Shown here piece after piece: positions 33,701 through 35,547 of a DNA stretch of 35,547 nt. Origin of the DNA: Gammaproteobacteria bacterium (GTDB taxonomy: Bacteria; Pseudomonadota; Gammaproteobacteria; SZUA-140). The stretch covers positions 1 through 35,547 of the forward strand of contig QIHH01000159.1 in the NCBI GenBank assembly GCA_003230195.1. The letters run 5' to 3'. Both the position numbers and the translations under genes were made by a program. Position 1 is the stretch's first letter. Every line of letters begins with the position of its first letter. The notes under the pieces are model-generated. The model saw only the letters and a program-made list of their open reading frames with translations. It did no database searches and was not told where the DNA came from.

Positions 33701-34333
33701 TACAGCAATGTCACTCTTCAGGTGAGCGATGGCATAGACACAGTTTCATTGGCACCCTTTGATATTACAGTTGTGAATGTTAATCGTGTGCCTGCTATTA
33801 GTGGTACGCCGATAGCCGTTGTTGACGAGGGGGCGACTTATAGTTTTGTTCCTGTGGCGAATGATGCCGATGATGATGTTCTTTCGTTTAGTGTAATTAA
33901 TCGGCCCGCTTGGGCAAACTTCAACAGTTCTACAGGAGAGTTGAGTGGTACCCCTGAGGGTGTTGATGTTGGTAGTTATGCAGATATTGTGATATCCGTT
34001 TCTGATGGCGATCAGTTAGTTTCACTGGATAGTTTTGACTTGGTTGTTAATGAATATCAGGCACTGGTAACCGGTAGCGCAACAGTAAGCTGGATCGCGC
34101 CGTTGACCAGAATAGATGGCTCGCAGATTATGCTGAGTGAGTTGAAGGGGTATCGGCTTTACCATGGTACTAGCGCCGATAATATGAGCCTCCTTATTGA
34201 CTTGAGTGACCCGACGGTGACTCAGCATGTTGTGGAGGGGTTAGAAGAGGGTACGCATTATTTTTCAGTGTCCGTTTATGACGTGGACGAGATTGAAAGT
34301 GAAAGGTCCGCAGTAGAGTCTAAGACGATATAA
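30725..34333 (+). CDS. Large lipoprotein with eight Ig/cadherin-like (He_PIG) repeats and a fibronectin-like end
   Basis: This predicted surface or periplasmic lipoprotein has 1,202 residues. The signal peptide ends at the lipobox LTAC (Cys28), followed by a Gly/Asp-rich linker. Next comes a carboxypeptidase-regulatory-like beta domain (about 43-110) and a helical region to about residue 370. Eight repeats of about 92 residues follow (starts at 31847, 32123, 32399, 32675, 32951, 33227, 33506, 33782). Each has the pattern N-xxP-xISGTP, DADGDxLTFSVxNxPxW, TGxLSGTP, VSDG, of dystroglycan-cadherin/He_PIG type. A fibronectin III-like domain closes the protein (about 1118-1202). ATG 30725 has no ribosome site. 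GTG 30749, with GGAG ten bases upstream, would give a more classical 20-residue signal and may be the real start. Binding to calcium, glycans or other cells is plausible but unproven. Confidence 0.8.
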   Translation: MDEWSVNSVWHNFRIAIIIFKCVLLTACDLGEDGGGSGDADVVATYQGSVGDGPVTGATIIISDKDGVVLNSIVSDAFANYEVSIQAKESSYPLTIEAIGGIDLVTNAAPTFELISTVLYPLDTIANINPFSTFIVRTAEAMGGLTDENIEQATATVLRELNFGFDKALMPDPISTEVTESEVASLVKASESLGELIRRTQRSADDNRMLVSENDVILMLSADLADGVLDGKGESGVNEEIALRAKLIAGQIILEALPNLLQVNGDVATAALDASIETIMPDASPMPTTGQVVSTAEMIIQLETATKIGQRIDPSAALSELINLTNSLVGILPEAVGAFLPEGVQESLIERLSDIATLSAEQITELNSPIADEINNPPVITGTAPDSVAEGVAYLFEPVSSDVDGDLLVYTIDNKPSWAEFNVATGGLSGTPGFDQAGQFSAITISVTDGTESVALEPFSITVENVNRSPLISGMPLTGIVAGTAYDFTPVASDEDGDTLVFSIEKPPSWSEFNVETGQLSGLPDNSHVGVYEGIIIQVSDGEEVVSLPAFSITVGLNNSAPAISGMPSGVVPEASAYRFMPSASDPDGNALTFSIINEPAWASFNLTLGQLSGVPGYSDSGVYSNIQISVSDGYVVTSLAPFSITVTNVNRAPTISGTPITTIDEGVLYRFTPNAADADDDALTFSVLNKPLWAILNPTTGELLGTPDFSSSQLYSDVTLQVSDGSELVALASFNISVNNVNRAPTISGTPITTIGEGVLYRFTPNAADADGDELTFSVLNKPLWATLNTTTGELSGTPSVASSQVYSNITLQVSDGSELVALAPFNITVSDVNQAPTITGTPITTIDEGVLYRFTPNAADADGDELTFSVLNKPLWAALNTTTGELSGTPDFSSSQVYSDVTLQVSDGSSELVALAPFNITVNNVNRAPTISGTPSITVDEQSSYNFTPTVDDLDNDSLTFSVLNLPAWAEVNVDTGELSGIPDYSSSMVYSNVTLQVSDGIDTVSLAPFDITVVNVNRVPAISGTPIAVVDEGATYSFVPVANDADDDVLSFSVINRPAWANFNSSTGELSGTPEGVDVGSYADIVISVSDGDQLVSLDSFDLVVNEYQALVTGSATVSWIAPLTRIDGSQIMLSELKGYRLYHGTSADNMSLLIDLSDPTVTQHVVEGLEEGTHYFSVSVYDVDEIESERSAVESKTI
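32675..33505 (+). repeat. Three nearly identical tandem repeats inside the lipoprotein gene
   Basis: Repeats 4, 5 and 6 (32675-32950, 32951-33226, 33227-33505) are highly similar even at silent positions, unlike repeats 1-3 and 7-8. Repeat 6 is three bases longer because of an extra AGT (GGTAGTAGTGAG against GGTAGTGAG). This points to recent unequal recombination or slippage, with copy number likely to vary between strains. Confidence 0.85.
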
Positions 34334-34450
34334 AATAATCACGTGAGAAGAATAGTGAGTTTTTATGTCAGCAGGCATCAGTTTAGTACTCTATTTTCTA
34401 AATGGTATGGTGGCGTGATAAGAACAACTCTAGCAGGAAAAGGATTTCTG

Positions 34451-34535
34451 GGTCACCGTCAGCAATAATTATACTGGCCATCTGCAAGCGCCTTTTGCAA
34501 TGTTGATGGCTTTATTATTGGCTGATACGGTGACC
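34451..34535. repeat. Long imperfect hairpin between convergent genes
   Basis: GGTCACCGT (34451-34459) pairs with ACGGTGACC (34527-34535). Inside it CAGC/GCTG, AATAAT/ATTATT, GCCATC (34477-34482)/GATGGC (34505-34510) and TGCAA/TTGCA continue the pairing down to a short loop. The whole 85-base segment can fold as one bulged hairpin. It lies between the plus-strand lipoprotein and the minus-strand ABC transporter. It could be a bidirectional terminator, or a palindromic mobile element given its sharp ends. Confidence 0.55.
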
Positions 34536-34581
34536 GCCTTTCGTTGTGGGCAGGGTTAGCTGGTCTTACGTCATAAGGCGA

Positions 34582-35547
34582 TTAGCCTGTTGTGTTTTCG
34601 GTACTGCGTTGCTGCTCCTGTTGCAGTGCCCACATACCCGCGTAAACCTTACCGGTGGCAAGCAGTTCACGGTGGCTGCCGCGCTCAACAATCTGCCCTT
34701 TATCCATCACTAATATCTGGTCTGCATCGATGATCGTCGATAGACGATGGGCAATCACCAATGTGGTGTGGTCGGTAGCGATCTCACTAAATGCAGAGAG
34801 GATTGCTTTTTCTGATTCAGAATCGAGTGCGGAGGTCGCTTCATCAAAGATTAAAATACGGGGGTTTTTGAGGATCGCACGGGCAATCGCGATACGCTGT
34901 TTTTCACCGCCCGAGACTTTAAGGCCACGTTCACCTACCATGGTTTCATAACCTTCCGGTAAGGATTCGATAAAGTTTTTTAGATGTGCCATTTCAGCGG
35001 CACGTTCTATCTCTTCTTTGGCGGCATTCGGTTTGGCATAGGCGATGTTGTAGTAGATGGTGTCGTTAAATAGCACGGTATCTTGCGGCACGATACCGAT
35101 TGATTCGCGTAGGCTTTGTTGCGTGACGTCGCGAATGTCTTGCCCATCGATTTTGATGGCGCCATTTTGTACGTCGTAAAAGCGGAACAGCAGGCGAACC
35201 AGAGTTGATTTCCCACCACCGCTGCCGCCGACTACAGCAACCTTTTCGCCGGGTTCAATTGTGAAATCGATATCATTAAGGATCTGACGATTTTTATCGT
35301 AATGAAAGGCAACGTGCTCGAACTGGACTTTGCCATCGGTAACTGCAAGTGCTTTGGCATCCGGTTTATCTTCAATGGCCTTGTTTTCATCGAGGATACC
35401 AAACATCCGTTCGATGTCGACCAGTGAGTGTTTGATTTCGCGGTAGACGAAACCGAGGAAGTTCATCGGGATGAACATCTGCAGTAGGTAGGCATTGATC
35501 AGCACTAGGTCGCCAATCGTCAGTTTGCCCTCGGCCACGCCCTGGCC
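34582..35547 (-). CDS. Atm1-type ABC transporter, C-terminal part (partial at right edge)
   Basis: The last 321 residues of a half-size ABC exporter are present. The frame stays open to the window end, so the true start lies beyond it. The tail of the membrane domain (GDLVLINAYLLQMFIPMNFL, VYREIKHSLVDIERMF) matches the Atm1/HMT1 group, which exports glutathione-linked sulfur or metal conjugates. The nucleotide-binding domain has Walker A GGSGGGKST, Q-loop IVPQDTVLFN, signature VSGGEKQRIAIARA, Walker B ILIFDEATSALD and H-loop IAHRLST. Homologues in mitochondria support cytosolic Fe-S assembly. Whether this one serves the same purpose near an isc locus over 20 kb away is unknown. Confidence 0.88.
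   Translation of the reverse strand, partial: GQGVAEGKLTIGDLVLINAYLLQMFIPMNFLGFVYREIKHSLVDIERMFGILDENKAIEDKPDAKALAVTDGKVQFEHVAFHYDKNRQILNDIDFTIEPGEKVAVVGGSGGGKSTLVRLLFRFYDVQNGAIKIDGQDIRDVTQQSLRESIGIVPQDTVLFNDTIYYNIAYAKPNAAKEEIERAAEMAHLKNFIESLPEGYETMVGERGLKVSGGEKQRIAIARAILKNPRILIFDEATSALDSESEKAILSAFSEIATDHTTLVIAHRLSTIIDADQILVMDKGQIVERGSHRELLATGKVYAGMWALQQEQQRSTENTTG

Overview
The window looks like a chromosomal segment of a non-enteric gammaproteobacterium. The gene order suhB / trmJ-cysE-iscR-(iscS-like)-iscS-iscU-iscA-hscB-hscA-fdx-iscX-ndk-rlmN-pilW-rodZ-ispG-hisS-yfgM-bamB-der is the conserved arrangement known from Pseudomonas and relatives. The monomeric NADP isocitrate dehydrogenase and the RhdA-type rhodanese fit the same assignment. 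No species can be named from the sequence alone.

Layout. (1) 1-2,900: the C-terminal end of an unrecognised protein, a RhdA-type thiosulfate sulfurtransferase, a 72-codon unknown gene whose ribosome site lies at the foot of a stem-loop, and suhB, the last three on the minus strand. (2) 2,954-11,500: trmJ, cysE and a complete ISC iron-sulfur assembly operon. iscR is preceded by a sigma-70 promoter whose -35 box lies inside a near-consensus IscR type-1 operator. Two different cysteine desulfurases stand in tandem. CysE (cysteine precursor supply), desulfurases, scaffold IscU, carrier IscA, chaperones HscA/HscB, ferredoxin and IscX form one sulfur-to-cluster pathway. (3) 11,646-20,741: the housekeeping string ndk to der. 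rlmN is broken near its 5' end by an apparent out-of-frame deletion, leaving two ORFs that overlap in an ATGA.

(4) 21,098-28,848: a small secreted PrcB_C-like protein, a TPR-GT41-TPR glycosyltransferase, a minus-strand pair (four-helix membrane protein plus 2-TM/RCK potassium channel), and monomeric icd. (5) 28,849-30,724: a decayed region. Directly behind icd lies a GFA-family pseudogene with several lesions. It is split by a 195-bp element with imperfect terminal inverted repeats and a probable TTAA target duplication. Then come a GIY-YIG-like ORF lacking key catalytic residues and about 0.9 kb of AT-rich sequence without genes. (6) 30,725-34,333: a large lipoprotein with eight tandem Ig/cadherin-like repeats and a C-terminal fibronectin-like domain. 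A long hairpin follows, then the C-terminal part of an Atm1-type ABC transporter running off the right edge.

Most of the window is well-understood core genome, and I see no clear new defence or mobile system. The most notable items are the MITE-like insertion in the GFA pseudogene, the split rlmN, the tandem desulfurases under an IscR operator, and the very similar repeats of the big lipoprotein. No tRNA, rRNA or CRISPR array was seen.
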